25,782 nt of DNA. Origin: an uncultured Prevotella sp. (GTDB lineage Bacteria > Bacteroidota > Bacteroidia > Bacteroidales > Bacteroidaceae). Under the pieces are notes generated by a model. That model was not told the DNA's origin. It worked only from the letters and a program-made list of their open reading frames with translations, and searched no databases. Position numbers and translations under genes: made by a program. Positions 6,529 through 15,139 of the stretch are shown one piece after another. Within the stretch, counting starts at the first letter, position 1. Each line of letters opens with the position of its first letter. The stretch is from the NCBI GenBank assembly GCA_937877595.1, contig CALFIY010000015.1, forward strand, positions 1-25,782, written 5' to 3'.

Positions 6529-7515
6529 ATGAATGCACAACAATTTCAGAAGCCATACGTCATTGGCTTAGACCTTGGAGGAACTAATGCCGTGTTTGGC
6601 ATTGTAGATGCCCGTGGCGAGATAAAGGCCACGACGGCCATCAAGACTCAGCAATACGACACGGCTGAGAGTTTTGTCAACGCGTCAGTTGATGCGCTCC
6701 AGACAATCATCGACCAGGTAGGCGGTATAGAAACTATCAAGGCCATGGGTATTGGCGCACCTAACGGCAATTACTATAAGGGCACCGTGGAAACGGCTCC
6801 GAATATCAAGTGGGCTCACGATTGTGTTGTGCCCTTGGCTCAGATGTTCAGCGACAAACTGAATGGAATTCCCGTTGCAGTGACCAACGATGCCAATGCA
6901 GCAGCAATAGGCGAGATGGTATATGGCGTAGCCCGAGGCATGAAGAATTTCATTGTCATAACACTGGGTACGGGAGTCGGCTCAGGTATCGTAGTAAACG
7001 GCCAACTCGTTTACGGCAGCGACGGCTTTGCAGGAGAATTAGGCCATGTCACTATGGTGCGCGGCGCAGAAGGACGCACGTGTGGATGCGGACGCACTGG
7101 ATGTCTGGAAACGTATTGCTCAGCCACTGGCGTGGCCCGTACTGCACGCGAACTCTTGGCAAGCACCGACCAGCCCTCTCTGCTGCGCGACATGAAGGCC
7201 GAAGATATTACGTCGCTCGATGTGTCGATAGCCGCAGGTAAGGACGATGTGCTGGCTAAGGAGATATATGAGTTTACAGGACGTATGCTGGGAGAGGCCT
7301 GTGCCGATTTCGCTACGTTCTGCTCGCCGGAAGCATTTATCTTCTTTGGAGGAATGGTGAAGGCTGGCGACCTGATAATGGAGCCTATAAAGAAAGCATA
7401 CGATGCTCACGTTATGAATATCTTCCGTGGAAAAGCCCAATTCCTCGTGAGCGGGCTCGATGGCGCATCGGCTGCTGTGCTTGGCGCATCGGCTGTTGGT
7501 TGGGAGATACAGTAA
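6529..7515 (+). CDS. ROK-family sugar kinase (glucokinase-like)
   Basis: A 328-residue ROK kinase that should phosphorylate a hexose such as glucose or an amino sugar with ATP in the cytoplasm. The phosphate-1 motif GLDLGGTN is at 13-20 and the catalytic Asp is in TNDANAAA (Asp121). LGTGVGSGI is at 146-154. The ROK signature includes ELGH (170-173) and the zinc-binding CGCGRTGCLE with Cys 185, 187 and 192. The frame is open back to 6472, but the ATG at 6529 was chosen because it follows a ribosome-site-like AAGGAAA, lies downstream of the predicted promoter and begins the conserved N-terminus. It is first in an operon with an acyltransferase (9-base gap) and a glycosyltransferase. The exact sugar is not determined. 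Confidence 0.92.
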   Translation: MNAQQFQKPYVIGLDLGGTNAVFGIVDARGEIKATTAIKTQQYDTAESFVNASVDALQTIIDQVGGIETIKAMGIGAPNGNYYKGTVETAPNIKWAHDCVVPLAQMFSDKLNGIPVAVTNDANAAAIGEMVYGVARGMKNFIVITLGTGVGSGIVVNGQLVYGSDGFAGELGHVTMVRGAEGRTCGCGRTGCLETYCSATGVARTARELLASTDQPSLLRDMKAEDITSLDVSIAAGKDDVLAKEIYEFTGRMLGEACADFATFCSPEAFIFFGGMVKAGDLIMEPIKKAYDAHVMNIFRGKAQFLVSGLDGASAAVLGASAVGWEIQ

Positions 7516-7524
7516 ACCGGCATA

Positions 7525-8130
7525 ATGGATACGGAAGCCATCAGAAATTCTTTGAAGTCCAGTCCACGGCTAAAGCACTGGATTGACTATATTATTATGA
7601 ACCAGCGGGATGCACGGCCAAGATGGTATGTGCGCCTGCTGGCTCCTTTTTTTCAGCACCGTGGTCGCGGTTCCAAAATATACCACAGCGTACGACTTGA
7701 CTGTCCGCCGTATCGTAAATTCAGTTTGGGCAGAAAGAGTGTGGTGGAGTCGTTCTGCTGCATAAACAATGCCGTAGGCGACGTGGAGATAGGCGACTAT
7801 ACGCGCATTGGTATACATTGCACGGTGATAGGTCCGGTAAGGATAGGCAGTAATGTCAATCTTGCACAGGGCATCACCATTACAGCCCTTAATCATAACT
7901 TCAGCGATATTACCAGGCGCATCGACCAGCAGGGCATCTCCACACAGCAGGTGGTAATAGCAGACGACGTATGGATAGGCGCCGGAGCGGTGATACTTCC
8001 CGGGGTCAGCATAGGCAGTCATGTCGTTGTTGCGGCAGGGGCTGTGGTTACGAGCGACGTTCCCGACTATTGCGTAGTTGGCGGAGTTCCGGCACGAATA
8101 CTGAAAAATCTAAAACCTGCCAGCGTATGA
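7525..8130 (+). CDS. Hexapeptide-repeat (left-handed beta-helix) acyltransferase
   Basis: The 201-residue protein has a run of [LIV]GxxxX hexapeptide units from about residue 85 (VGDVEIGDYTRIG, VRIGSNVNLAQG, then VIADDVWIGAGAVILPGVSIG) and ends with the VGGVPARILKNL signature of the WbbJ/NodL/MaaT group. His-containing ITALNHNFSD probably supplies the catalytic base, as in the xenobiotic and sugar O-acetyltransferases. It likely moves an acetyl group from acetyl-CoA to a sugar hydroxyl. It lies 9 bases after the ROK kinase and its stop overlaps the start of the glycosyltransferase (ATGA). That coupling suggests a role in building a glycan; the acceptor is unknown. Confidence 0.87.
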   Translation: MDTEAIRNSLKSSPRLKHWIDYIIMNQRDARPRWYVRLLAPFFQHRGRGSKIYHSVRLDCPPYRKFSLGRKSVVESFCCINNAVGDVEIGDYTRIGIHCTVIGPVRIGSNVNLAQGITITALNHNFSDITRRIDQQGISTQQVVIADDVWIGAGAVILPGVSIGSHVVVAAGAVVTSDVPDYCVVGGVPARILKNLKPASV

Positions 8131-9242
8131 AGATTGGAATAGAAGCACAGCGTATCTTCAGGAAAAACAAGCACGGCATGGACTATGTTGTGCTGCAGGA
8201 GATAAGGCAACTGCAGCAGATGGACACTGAGCATGAATTCTTTGTGTTTGTCAAGCCGGGTGAGGATCGCTGTGTGGAAAGCACAGAGCATGTACACGTT
8301 GTGGAGGTCAGATGTCCGTCGTACCCGCTATGGGAGCAGTGGGCGCTGCCGAGAGCAGCACGCAAGGCTGGCGTGCAGTTGCTTCACTGCACAAGCAATA
8401 CAGCACCAATCAGGTGCCGTATACCGTTGGTGCTTACGCTCCACGACATCATTTTCCTTGAGCCGCGCGACAAGCAGAACCATTCGCTATACCAGAACAT
8501 GGGATGGCTCTATCGGAGAATTGTTGTTCCCAGAATACTCGACAAGTGCAAGCGAATAATCACTGTGTCCAATTTTGAATTGGAGAATATCATTGGCCGC
8601 CTTGCCATTCCCCGCGAACGTATGGCAATGATATACAACGGCTATAATGAATGGTTTCGGCCCGTCGAAGACACAGCACAAATATATAAGAAGTACATCG
8701 GTCGGCCAGGCTATTTCTTCTTTCTTGGCAATACCGACCCAAAGAAGAACACAGAGCGTACGCTGGTAGCCTTCTCCCGATACCTTGAGAAATCGCGGGA
8801 GAAGCGCTCTCTGCTGATGGCCGATCTGGACAGCAACTATTTGGAGGACATCATACGGCGTAACGGCATAGACAATATACGTGACCATCTCGTGATGCCG
8901 GGGTATATTGTCAACTGCGACTTGCCTTATGTCTACTGCAACGCTTTTGCCTTTCTTTATACCTCGTTGCGCGAAAGTTTTGGCATTCCGCTGCTTGAAG
9001 CCATGGCATGTGGCACGCCCGTTATAACCAGCAACACCTCATCGATGCCTGAAATAGGCGGTAACGATGCCATTCTTGTCAACCCGGAGAGTGCCGATGA
9101 AATAGCGCAGATGATGTTGCGACTTGAAAACGACAGCGCCTTCAGGGAGGAAAAGCGCCGGGTGGGCTTACAGCGCGCACAGTTGTTCTCCTGGAAGCAG
9201 ACGGCACAGCAGTTGCTCAGGCTTTACGAGTCGTTGCTGTGA
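8127..9242 (+). CDS. Glycosyltransferase family 4 (GT-B fold)
   Basis: A 371-residue GT4-type retaining glycosyltransferase. The N-terminal half has a gap-free MKIGIEAQRIFRKNKHGMDY opening and the LTLHDIIF segment (103-110). The C-terminal half has FFLGNTDPKKN (198-208) and the donor-binding ExFGxPLLEAMACGTPVI stretch, with the conserved glutamates at 283 and 291. It should transfer a sugar from a nucleotide donor in the cytoplasm or at the inner membrane face. The ATG at 8127 overlaps the acyltransferase stop (ATGA); a longer frame from 7971 lies inside the previous gene and was rejected. Together with the acyltransferase it suggests assembly of an acylated polysaccharide or glycolipid. Confidence 0.9.
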   Translation: MKIGIEAQRIFRKNKHGMDYVVLQEIRQLQQMDTEHEFFVFVKPGEDRCVESTEHVHVVEVRCPSYPLWEQWALPRAARKAGVQLLHCTSNTAPIRCRIPLVLTLHDIIFLEPRDKQNHSLYQNMGWLYRRIVVPRILDKCKRIITVSNFELENIIGRLAIPRERMAMIYNGYNEWFRPVEDTAQIYKKYIGRPGYFFFLGNTDPKKNTERTLVAFSRYLEKSREKRSLLMADLDSNYLEDIIRRNGIDNIRDHLVMPGYIVNCDLPYVYCNAFAFLYTSLRESFGIPLLEAMACGTPVITSNTSSMPEIGGNDAILVNPESADEIAQMMLRLENDSAFREEKRRVGLQRAQLFSWKQTAQQLLRLYESLL

Positions 9243-9251
9243 ATTTCGGAA

Positions 9252-9356
9252 AAAACACTGTTTTAATTTTTGCCAGCGCTGTTTTAATTTTTGAAAACAC
9301 TGCTTTAATTTTTGCCAGCGCTGTTTTAATTTTTGAAAACACTGCTTTTATTTTGC
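9252..9356 (+). repeat. Tandem repeat of five 21-base units in an alternating 42-base pattern
   Basis: Five exact-length 21-base units start at 9252, 9273, 9294, 9315 and 9336. Units 2 and 4 are identical (CCAGCGCTGTTTTAATTTTT plus G). Units 1 and 3 begin AAAACACTG and differ at one base; unit 5 is more worn. Units 2 and 4 contain the palindrome CAGCGCTG. Because 21 is a multiple of three, a frame starting with GTG at 9239, overlapping the glycosyltransferase stop, stays open to 9424. It would encode hydrophobic heptads such as NTALIFA and SAVLIFE. No ribosome site or family supports that peptide, so it is described as a repeat and not as a gene. Confidence 0.9.
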
Positions 9357-9404
9357 TAATCAATGCAGTTATGCTGGTGGCTCTGAGTATAACAGCAAAA
9401 ATGA

Positions 9405-9442
9405 CAGCGAGGATAGCCGATTAAGCACGGCCAACCTCGCTG
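9405..9442 (-). terminator. Terminator hairpin between converging glycosyltransferase and mutB genes
   Basis: CAGCGAGG (9405-9412) pairs with CCTCGCTG (9435-9442), with an inner GCCG/CGGC pairing (9416-9419 and 9428-9431). On the minus strand TCATTTTTG follows, giving a U-rich tail, so it best serves mutB. It may also stop plus-strand transcripts. Confidence 0.6.
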
Positions 9443-9468
9443 CATGGTTTAATGAGGAAGAGATATTC

Positions 9469-11634
9469 TTACTCTTCGTCAAGCAAAATCTTCATCATCT
9501 CGACGGCGGCCTTGGCGACACTTGTGCCAGGGCCAAAGATGGCAGCAACGCCTGCTTTGTACAGATAGTCGTAGTCTTGGGCAGGGATTACACCGCCGGC
9601 AATGACCATTATATCTTCACGGCCAAGTTTCTTCAATTCTTCAATGAGTTGAGGAATGAGAGTTTTGTGTCCTGCCGCCAAACTGCTTGCACCTACAACG
9701 TGTACGTCGTTTTCCACAGCCTCACGTGCAGCCTCCGCCGGGGTTTGGAACAATGGTCCCATGTCGACGTCGAAACCGCAGTCGGCATATCCTGTTGCCA
9801 CTACTTTTGCTCCACGGTCGTGACCGTCTTGTCCCATCTTGGCAACAAAGATACGCGGACGGCGACCTTCCTTCTTAGCAAACTTGTCTGTCAGTTGACA
9901 TGCCAGAGCAAAGTCGCTGTCGTTTTTACTTTCTGATGAATACACGCCTGAAATGGTTCTGATTACTGCTTTATACCTACCTACGATTTCTTCGCAGGCA
10001 TCACTTATTTCACCCAATGTGCAGCGCAGTTGAGCGGCCTTTACGGCAAGGTCGAGCAGGTTCTGCTCGCTCTTCTTGCCTTCAGAGAACTCGCGGACAC
10101 ATTCTGTAATAGCCTTCAAGGCTGCCTGACAAGCGGCCTCGTCGCGACTGGCACGAACCTGTGACAGGCTTTCTTCCTGTTGCTTGCGAACAGCGGTGTT
10201 GTCGACTTCAAGAATGTCTATCGGGTCTTCGTGGTCGAGGCGATACTTGTTTGTACCAACGATGGTCTGCACTCCACTGTCGATGCGTGCTTGTGTGCGG
10301 GCAGCAGCCTCTTCGATGCGCATCTTGGGAAGTCCTGTCTCGATGGCTTTTGCCATGCCGCCGAGTTTCTCAATCTCCTGGATGTGCTCCCATGCCTTGT
10401 GGACCAATTCGTTAGTGAGAGTCTCAACATAATATGAGCCAGCCCATGGGTCAATTTGCTTGCATACTTTTGTCTCGTTCTGGATATAGATCTGTGTGTT
10501 ACGTGCGATACGGGCAGAGAAGTCGGTAGGCAGAGCGATAGCCTCGTCGAGAGCATTTGTATGCAGTGACTGGGTATGGCCAAGCACGGCTGCCATTGCC
10601 TCTATACACGTGCGTCCGACATTGTTGAATGGGTCTTGCTCCGTAAGGCTCCATCCGGAAGTCTGTGAGTGGGTACGCAGAGCCAGCGACTTTGGATTTT
10701 TTGCTCCGAAAGATTTTACGATCTTCGCCCACAACAGGCGGCCTGCGCGCATCTTGGCAATCTCCATGAAGTGATTCATTCCGATGGCCCAGAAGAAACT
10801 CAGACGCGGTGCAAATGCGTCGACGTCAATACCGGCATTGACGCCGGTGCGCAGGTAGTCCATGCCGTCGGCCAGCGTGTATGCAAGTTCGATATCGGCA
10901 GTAGCACCAGCCTCCTGCATGTGATAGCCTGATATGGAAATGCTGTTGAATTTTGGCATCTTCTGTGATGTGAACTCAAAGATGTCGGCAATGATCTTCA
11001 TAGAGAATGCTGGTGGGTAGATATAGGTGTTGCGCACCATGAATTCTTTCAGGATGTCATTCTGTATCGTACCTGCCATTTCCTCCAACTGTGCGCCTTG
11101 CTCCAAACCTGCAACGATGTAGAATGCAAGTATTGGCAGGACGGCGCCGTTCATTGTCATTGACACAGACATCTTGTTGAGGGGTATGCCGGAGAACAGC
11201 ACTTTCATGTTCTCTTCATTGCAGATGCTCACGCCAGCCTTGCCGACGTCGCCCACTACACGGGCATTGTCCGGATCATAGCCGCGATGCGTCGGAAGGT
11301 CGAAGGCTACCGACAGACCTTTCTGCCCTGCGGCCAGATTACGGCGGTAGAATGCGTTCGACTCTTCTGCAGTGGAGAAACCTGCGTACTGGCGAATAGT
11401 CCACGGGCGGAACGGATACATCATTGAATACGGTCCACGCAGATATGGCGGAATTCCTGCCGTGAAGTCGAGGTGCTCCATGTCCTCAAGGTCCTCTTTC
11501 GTGTAGACAGGGCGGACTTCTATGTGCTCTGGTGTCTTCCAGTCGGCTACAATATTGTTGTCTTTAATCCACTTGGCACCGTCTTGTGTCTTGATGCCTG
11601 CATAGATATCAATATTATTAAATTGTTTTCTCAT
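9469..11634 (-). CDS. mutB: Methylmalonyl-CoA mutase large subunit
   Basis: This 721-residue protein is the catalytic, B12-binding subunit that interconverts succinyl-CoA and (R)-methylmalonyl-CoA, a step in propionate formation. The N-terminal barrel contains PFRPWTIRQYAGFSTAEESN, typical of the methylmalonyl-specific enzyme. The C-terminal cobalamin domain (about 590-721) has DGHDRG at 603-608 with the cobalt-ligand His605, then a GAS and a GG loop. Length is normal. It follows mutA on the minus strand after an unusually long 278-base gap filled by a GxxExxY remnant. The start MRKQFNNIDI agrees with the family N-terminus. No B12 riboswitch was recognised upstream. Confidence 0.96.
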   Translation of the reverse strand: MRKQFNNIDIYAGIKTQDGAKWIKDNNIVADWKTPEHIEVRPVYTKEDLEDMEHLDFTAGIPPYLRGPYSMMYPFRPWTIRQYAGFSTAEESNAFYRRNLAAGQKGLSVAFDLPTHRGYDPDNARVVGDVGKAGVSICNEENMKVLFSGIPLNKMSVSMTMNGAVLPILAFYIVAGLEQGAQLEEMAGTIQNDILKEFMVRNTYIYPPAFSMKIIADIFEFTSQKMPKFNSISISGYHMQEAGATADIELAYTLADGMDYLRTGVNAGIDVDAFAPRLSFFWAIGMNHFMEIAKMRAGRLLWAKIVKSFGAKNPKSLALRTHSQTSGWSLTEQDPFNNVGRTCIEAMAAVLGHTQSLHTNALDEAIALPTDFSARIARNTQIYIQNETKVCKQIDPWAGSYYVETLTNELVHKAWEHIQEIEKLGGMAKAIETGLPKMRIEEAAARTQARIDSGVQTIVGTNKYRLDHEDPIDILEVDNTAVRKQQEESLSQVRASRDEAACQAALKAITECVREFSEGKKSEQNLLDLAVKAAQLRCTLGEISDACEEIVGRYKAVIRTISGVYSSESKNDSDFALACQLTDKFAKKEGRRPRIFVAKMGQDGHDRGAKVVATGYADCGFDVDMGPLFQTPAEAAREAVENDVHVVGASSLAAGHKTLIPQLIEELKKLGREDIMVIAGGVIPAQDYDYLYKAGVAAIFGPGTSVAKAAVEMMKILLDEE

Positions 11635-11650
11635 CTTTCTTTATTTTTTT

Positions 11651-11904
11651 GTACGCAACGACGCGAAGATTACAAGATTATCTGACAGGTTTTATACCTG
11701 TATACTCAGAGAAGCCTTTTACTTTCCTCTTGATACCGTCTCGCATAACAGGAACATTGCTCATACGCTGACTCCAAAAAGACCGGGGCCTAATTCACGA
11801 TGAACCTCAATGGCAGTGCCAATCACGACATTGCTCAATTTGTGCAACCTATGAAATTCTTCCTGGCTCACCATAAAACTTTATGCCTTTGCGTCTTTGC
11901 GTAC
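11651..11904. mobile_element. 254-base cassette bounded by 18-base inverted repeats, holding a decayed GxxExxY gene
   Basis: The left end GTACGCAACGACGCGAAG (11651-11668) and the reverse complement of the right end, GTACGCAAAGACGCAAAG (11904-11887), agree at 16 of 18 positions. Between them lies only the GxxExxY remnant. No direct target duplication is evident, and no transposase is present. The cassette occupies nearly the whole mutA-mutB gap. Mobility is an inference from the paired ends. Confidence 0.55.
11678..11874 (-). pseudogene. GxxExxY-family gene, frameshifted and internally deleted
   Basis: From the ATG at 11874 the minus strand encodes a 37-residue peptide with VVIGTAIEVHRELGPGLF, the hallmark N-terminus of GxxExxY proteins (PDDEXK_3 family), then stops at 11763-11761. 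Removing one T from the T5 run restores GPGLLESAYEQCSCYA, the family continuation. A second frame from 11764 encodes NVPVMRDGIKRKVKGF, which resembles the family C-terminus, and stops at 11680-11678. The central nuclease-like part, roughly 70-80 residues in intact members, is missing. The gene is therefore dead through at least one frameshift and one internal deletion. The function of intact GxxExxY proteins is not established. The remnant has the same direction as mutA and mutB. Confidence 0.8.
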
Positions 11905-11912
11905 TATAATAC

Positions 11913-13766
11913 TTAAATACCTAACTTAGCATTATATTCCTTGAGAGTGTCGAGCACATTGCAGCGCACGTGTATGAAGTTTTCTATGCCGGCAGCCTTC
12001 AGGTCGTCCATGCAGGCTGGCGCGCCGGCAACAACAAACATGGCGCGGCCATTAAGATACTTGAATGCAGGAATTGCGTATTCAGCATACTCGTCGTCTG
12101 AAGAGCAGAGCACAATAATGTCTGCCTTAGCCTCAAGAGCAGCATCAACACCTTCCTCTACGGTTTTGAAACCAAGATTGTCAACAACATTGTAGCCAGC
12201 GCATGCAAGGAAGTTGCAAGAGAACTGTGCACGAGCCTGACGCATGGCCAGATTTCCTATCGTAAGCATGAAGGCTGTGGGAACACGCGTCTCCTCTGTG
12301 TGTATGCGCAGGTCTTCAAAGTCGGCAGCAAGACGGGTGGTCTCGAGTTTCTTGAAGGGAGTGTCGCACGATGATTCGGTCGCGCAGCACGCACTTGCTG
12401 TCACAGGGCGCTTCCCGTCGCTCTTCTCTGTGAAGTTGGGGAATTGGTTGGTACCGAGCAGGAACTCCTTGCGCTTGGCAGCATCACCGTGGCGCTTCTG
12501 GTTGGTGGCATTTATGTCGTCTTGGATAATGCCCTTCTGCAAGGCCTCGAGGAAACCACCTTCCTCTTCCGTCTTCAGGAAGAGTTTCCATGCCTCTTGT
12601 GCCAGGGCATCAGTGAGATGCTCTATATAGTATGAGCCAGCCGATGGATCGACAATGCGGTCGAAGTGGCTTTCTTCCTTGATAAGCAACTGCTGGTTGC
12701 GTGCAATGCGCTCAGAGAAATCCGTCGGCTTTTCATAAGTTACGTTGAACGGTGTGACAACAAGAGAGTGTACGCCGCCAAGTGCAGCCGACATTGCTTC
12801 GGTCTGCGAGCGCAGCAGATTTACATACGAGTCGAATACCGTCTGGTTGTATGTCGATGTTGTCGCATTGATGGTCATCTTGCATGAGTCATCCGACTTT
12901 GGCTCGTATTGCTTCACGATTTGCGCCCATAGCAGGCGTGCAGCACGGAACTTGGCAATTTCCATGAAGTAGTTTTCCGACACACCCATGTAGAATTTCA
13001 TCTGCCTGGCTGCAGTGTCAATGTCAACACCTGCGTCAGTGAGCAACTGGAGGTACTCGTTGCCCCATGCAAGAGCGTAGCCTAATTCCTGAACAATGTA
13101 TGCACCTGCGTTGTTGAGTGTCTCGGTGTGAACGGTAGTGACGTGGGCTTTAGGATACTTCTTGAGAACTTCTATTATTTTTGGTGCAGCAGACAGGATG
13201 GGACGTATATCCTTACCCTTGGTGAGCATCTTCTCTATTGGGTCGAAGCCAACGGTGAATGATAGTTTCTCAGGGTCATAGCCTTTCGTGGTAAAGTATT
13301 CGTCTACAATCTGAGCCAATTCCAAAGCGCAGCGTGCGCATGTACGGAAGTTCAGGTCTACATATTCGCAGTAGATCCCGTCGAGTAGGGTAGCGATATT
13401 CTCCGCAGAGACTAAATCGCGAGGTATGCGGAAGCCCAGTGAGTCAATGCCCTTGTTCAGAATGTCAAGTGCTTTCTTGTTTGCTTCCTTGGGATCTGCC
13501 ACGGCCAGGTTCTGGCGAACATACCAGTGGTTGTTGTCCTTGTGGTTGCCTCTCACGAAAGGAAACTCACCGGGCAGGGCGTCAGGTGTCTTAAGTTCAG
13601 TCAAGTCTTCACGGCGGTAGAATGGCTGTACGCTAAATCCCTCATTGGTCTTCCACACGAGTCGCTTCTGGAAGTCTGCTCCTTTCAGGTCGACTTCAAT
13701 CTTGTCCAGCCATTCTTGAGTGGTTGGCGCAGCAAACTCTGTAAAGAGTCTTTCCTTGTTTGCCAT
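11913..13766 (-). CDS. mutA: Methylmalonyl-CoA mutase small subunit
   Basis: The 617-residue partner of MutB is related to it in sequence throughout, for example RAARLLWAQIVKQY beside MutB RAGRLLWAKIVKSF, and DPSAGSYYIEHLTD beside DPWAGSYYVETLTN. The C-terminal cobalamin-like domain lacks the DxHxxG motif (here TIGNLAMRQARAQF), as expected for the non-catalytic subunit. The heterodimer performs the succinyl-CoA/methylmalonyl-CoA step of propionate production. It starts 25 bases after serS, without a visible promoter in that gap, so it is probably read from upstream. The start MANKERLFTEF fits family N-termini. Confidence 0.95.
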   Translation of the reverse strand: MANKERLFTEFAAPTTQEWLDKIEVDLKGADFQKRLVWKTNEGFSVQPFYRREDLTELKTPDALPGEFPFVRGNHKDNNHWYVRQNLAVADPKEANKKALDILNKGIDSLGFRIPRDLVSAENIATLLDGIYCEYVDLNFRTCARCALELAQIVDEYFTTKGYDPEKLSFTVGFDPIEKMLTKGKDIRPILSAAPKIIEVLKKYPKAHVTTVHTETLNNAGAYIVQELGYALAWGNEYLQLLTDAGVDIDTAARQMKFYMGVSENYFMEIAKFRAARLLWAQIVKQYEPKSDDSCKMTINATTSTYNQTVFDSYVNLLRSQTEAMSAALGGVHSLVVTPFNVTYEKPTDFSERIARNQQLLIKEESHFDRIVDPSAGSYYIEHLTDALAQEAWKLFLKTEEEGGFLEALQKGIIQDDINATNQKRHGDAAKRKEFLLGTNQFPNFTEKSDGKRPVTASACCATESSCDTPFKKLETTRLAADFEDLRIHTEETRVPTAFMLTIGNLAMRQARAQFSCNFLACAGYNVVDNLGFKTVEEGVDAALEAKADIIVLCSSDDEYAEYAIPAFKYLNGRAMFVVAGAPACMDDLKAAGIENFIHVRCNVLDTLKEYNAKLGI

Positions 13767-13791
13767 AATTAATATTAGATTAAAAGTTTTA

Positions 13792-15108
13792 TTAGTTAAT
13801 TATCTCAAAACCTGTATAGGGCACAAGCGCGCGGGGAATGCGGATGCCCTGTTCGGTCTGATTGTTTTCCAACAGGGCAGCAATGATGCGTGGCAGTGCA
13901 AGAGCAGAGCCGTTCAGCGTGTGGCAGAGTTCTATCTTCTTGTTGTCCTGACGGCGATAGCGGCACTTCAGCCTGTTTGCCTGATATGTGTCGAAATTGC
14001 TAACCGAAGAGACTTCCAGCCAGCGTTTCTGTGCTTCTGAGAAAACCTCAAAATCATAACAGATAGCCGAAGTGAACGACTGGTCGCCGCCACACAGCAG
14101 CAGTATGCGGTAGGGAAGTTCCAATTTCTTCAGCAGCCCCTCCACGTGAGCGAGCATCTCCTTGTGGCTCTCCCGGGAATGTTCCGGAGTATCGATGCGC
14201 ACGATTTCTATTTTTGAGAATTCGTGCAGACGGTTCAGACCGCGTACGTCCTTACCGTATGAACCAGCCTCGCGGCGGAAACACTGTGTGTAGGCACAGT
14301 TCTTAACCGGCAGTTGACTCTCATCTAAGATAACGTCGCGATAAATATTGGTTACGGGAACTTCTGCAGTGGGAATGAGATAGAAATCGTCTATCTCTGC
14401 GTGGTACATTTGTCCTTCCTTGTCAGGCAACTGGCCTGTGCCATAGCCGGAGGCTGCATTGACCACCGTGGGCGGCATGATTTCTGTATATCCGGCCTTA
14501 CGGGCTTCGTCAAGGAAGAAATTGATAAGTGCGCGCTGTAGTTGTGCGCCTTTTCCTACATATACAGGGAAACCGGCGCCTGTTATTTTTACTCCTAAAT
14601 CGAAGTCTATCAGATTATATTTCTTTGCAAGGTCCCAGTGTGGCAGTTTTGCTTCTGGAACTTCAGGATTTGCCGTCCAGTTGCCAACGGTGTCGTCGGC
14701 AGTACATTCTTTCTGATTGCTTTTCACGACACGGTTCGACTCTGCCGTCTTTCCCTCCGGAACTTCGTCGTATGGAATGTTTGGTATCTGACAGAGCAGC
14801 GTGTTGATTTCCTGTTCAGCCTGGGTCTTCGCCTCTTCCAGTTTTTTCGACTGTTCTTTCAGTTCTGATACAATGGCTTTTATGTTTTCTGCTTCATCGC
14901 GTTTCCCTTCCTTCATCAGTCGGCCAATCTGCCCCGACTGTTGCTTTTGCTCGTTGAGGTTTTTGTCCAGTTGTTGTTGTGCCTCGCGTCGTTTCTTGTC
15001 AACGGCAAGGACTTGGTCAATGGTCTGCCGGGCATTTTCAAAGTGTTTTTTCTCGAGACCGCGTATCACACGGTCAGTCTCCTCTGAGATGAGTTTGAGT
15101 GTAAGCAT
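13792..15108 (-). CDS. serS: Seryl-tRNA synthetase
   Basis: Charges tRNA-Ser with serine. The 438-residue protein has the long N-terminal coiled-coil arm (about residues 27-105, rich in Lys, Glu and Gln) that reaches the tRNA variable loop, and then a class II catalytic core. Motif 2 is at 277-300 (FRREAGSYG, then HEFSKIE) and motif 3 at 400-407 (GSALALPR). Length is slightly above the usual 420-430 residues. It lies between cdd (31-base gap) and mutA (25-base gap) and is probably co-transcribed with both. Confidence 0.97.
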   Translation of the reverse strand: MLTLKLISEETDRVIRGLEKKHFENARQTIDQVLAVDKKRREAQQQLDKNLNEQKQQSGQIGRLMKEGKRDEAENIKAIVSELKEQSKKLEEAKTQAEQEINTLLCQIPNIPYDEVPEGKTAESNRVVKSNQKECTADDTVGNWTANPEVPEAKLPHWDLAKKYNLIDFDLGVKITGAGFPVYVGKGAQLQRALINFFLDEARKAGYTEIMPPTVVNAASGYGTGQLPDKEGQMYHAEIDDFYLIPTAEVPVTNIYRDVILDESQLPVKNCAYTQCFRREAGSYGKDVRGLNRLHEFSKIEIVRIDTPEHSRESHKEMLAHVEGLLKKLELPYRILLLCGGDQSFTSAICYDFEVFSEAQKRWLEVSSVSNFDTYQANRLKCRYRRQDNKKIELCHTLNGSALALPRIIAALLENNQTEQGIRIPRALVPYTGFEIIN

Positions 15109-15139
15109 AATGTGTTGAATGTTTTTTGAATTTTCGTTG

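Noticed and set aside
9252..9356. CRISPR array
   Set aside because: The units follow each other without spacers, and no cas gene is present.
9239..9424. Small gene for a 61-residue hydrophobic heptad peptide
   Set aside because: The frame exists because the tandem unit is 21 bases. There is no ribosome site or family support, and its stop lies inside a terminator hairpin.
11651..11912. B12 riboswitch upstream of mutB
   Set aside because: No cobalamin-box sequence was seen. The gap is explained by the GxxExxY remnant and its inverted repeats.
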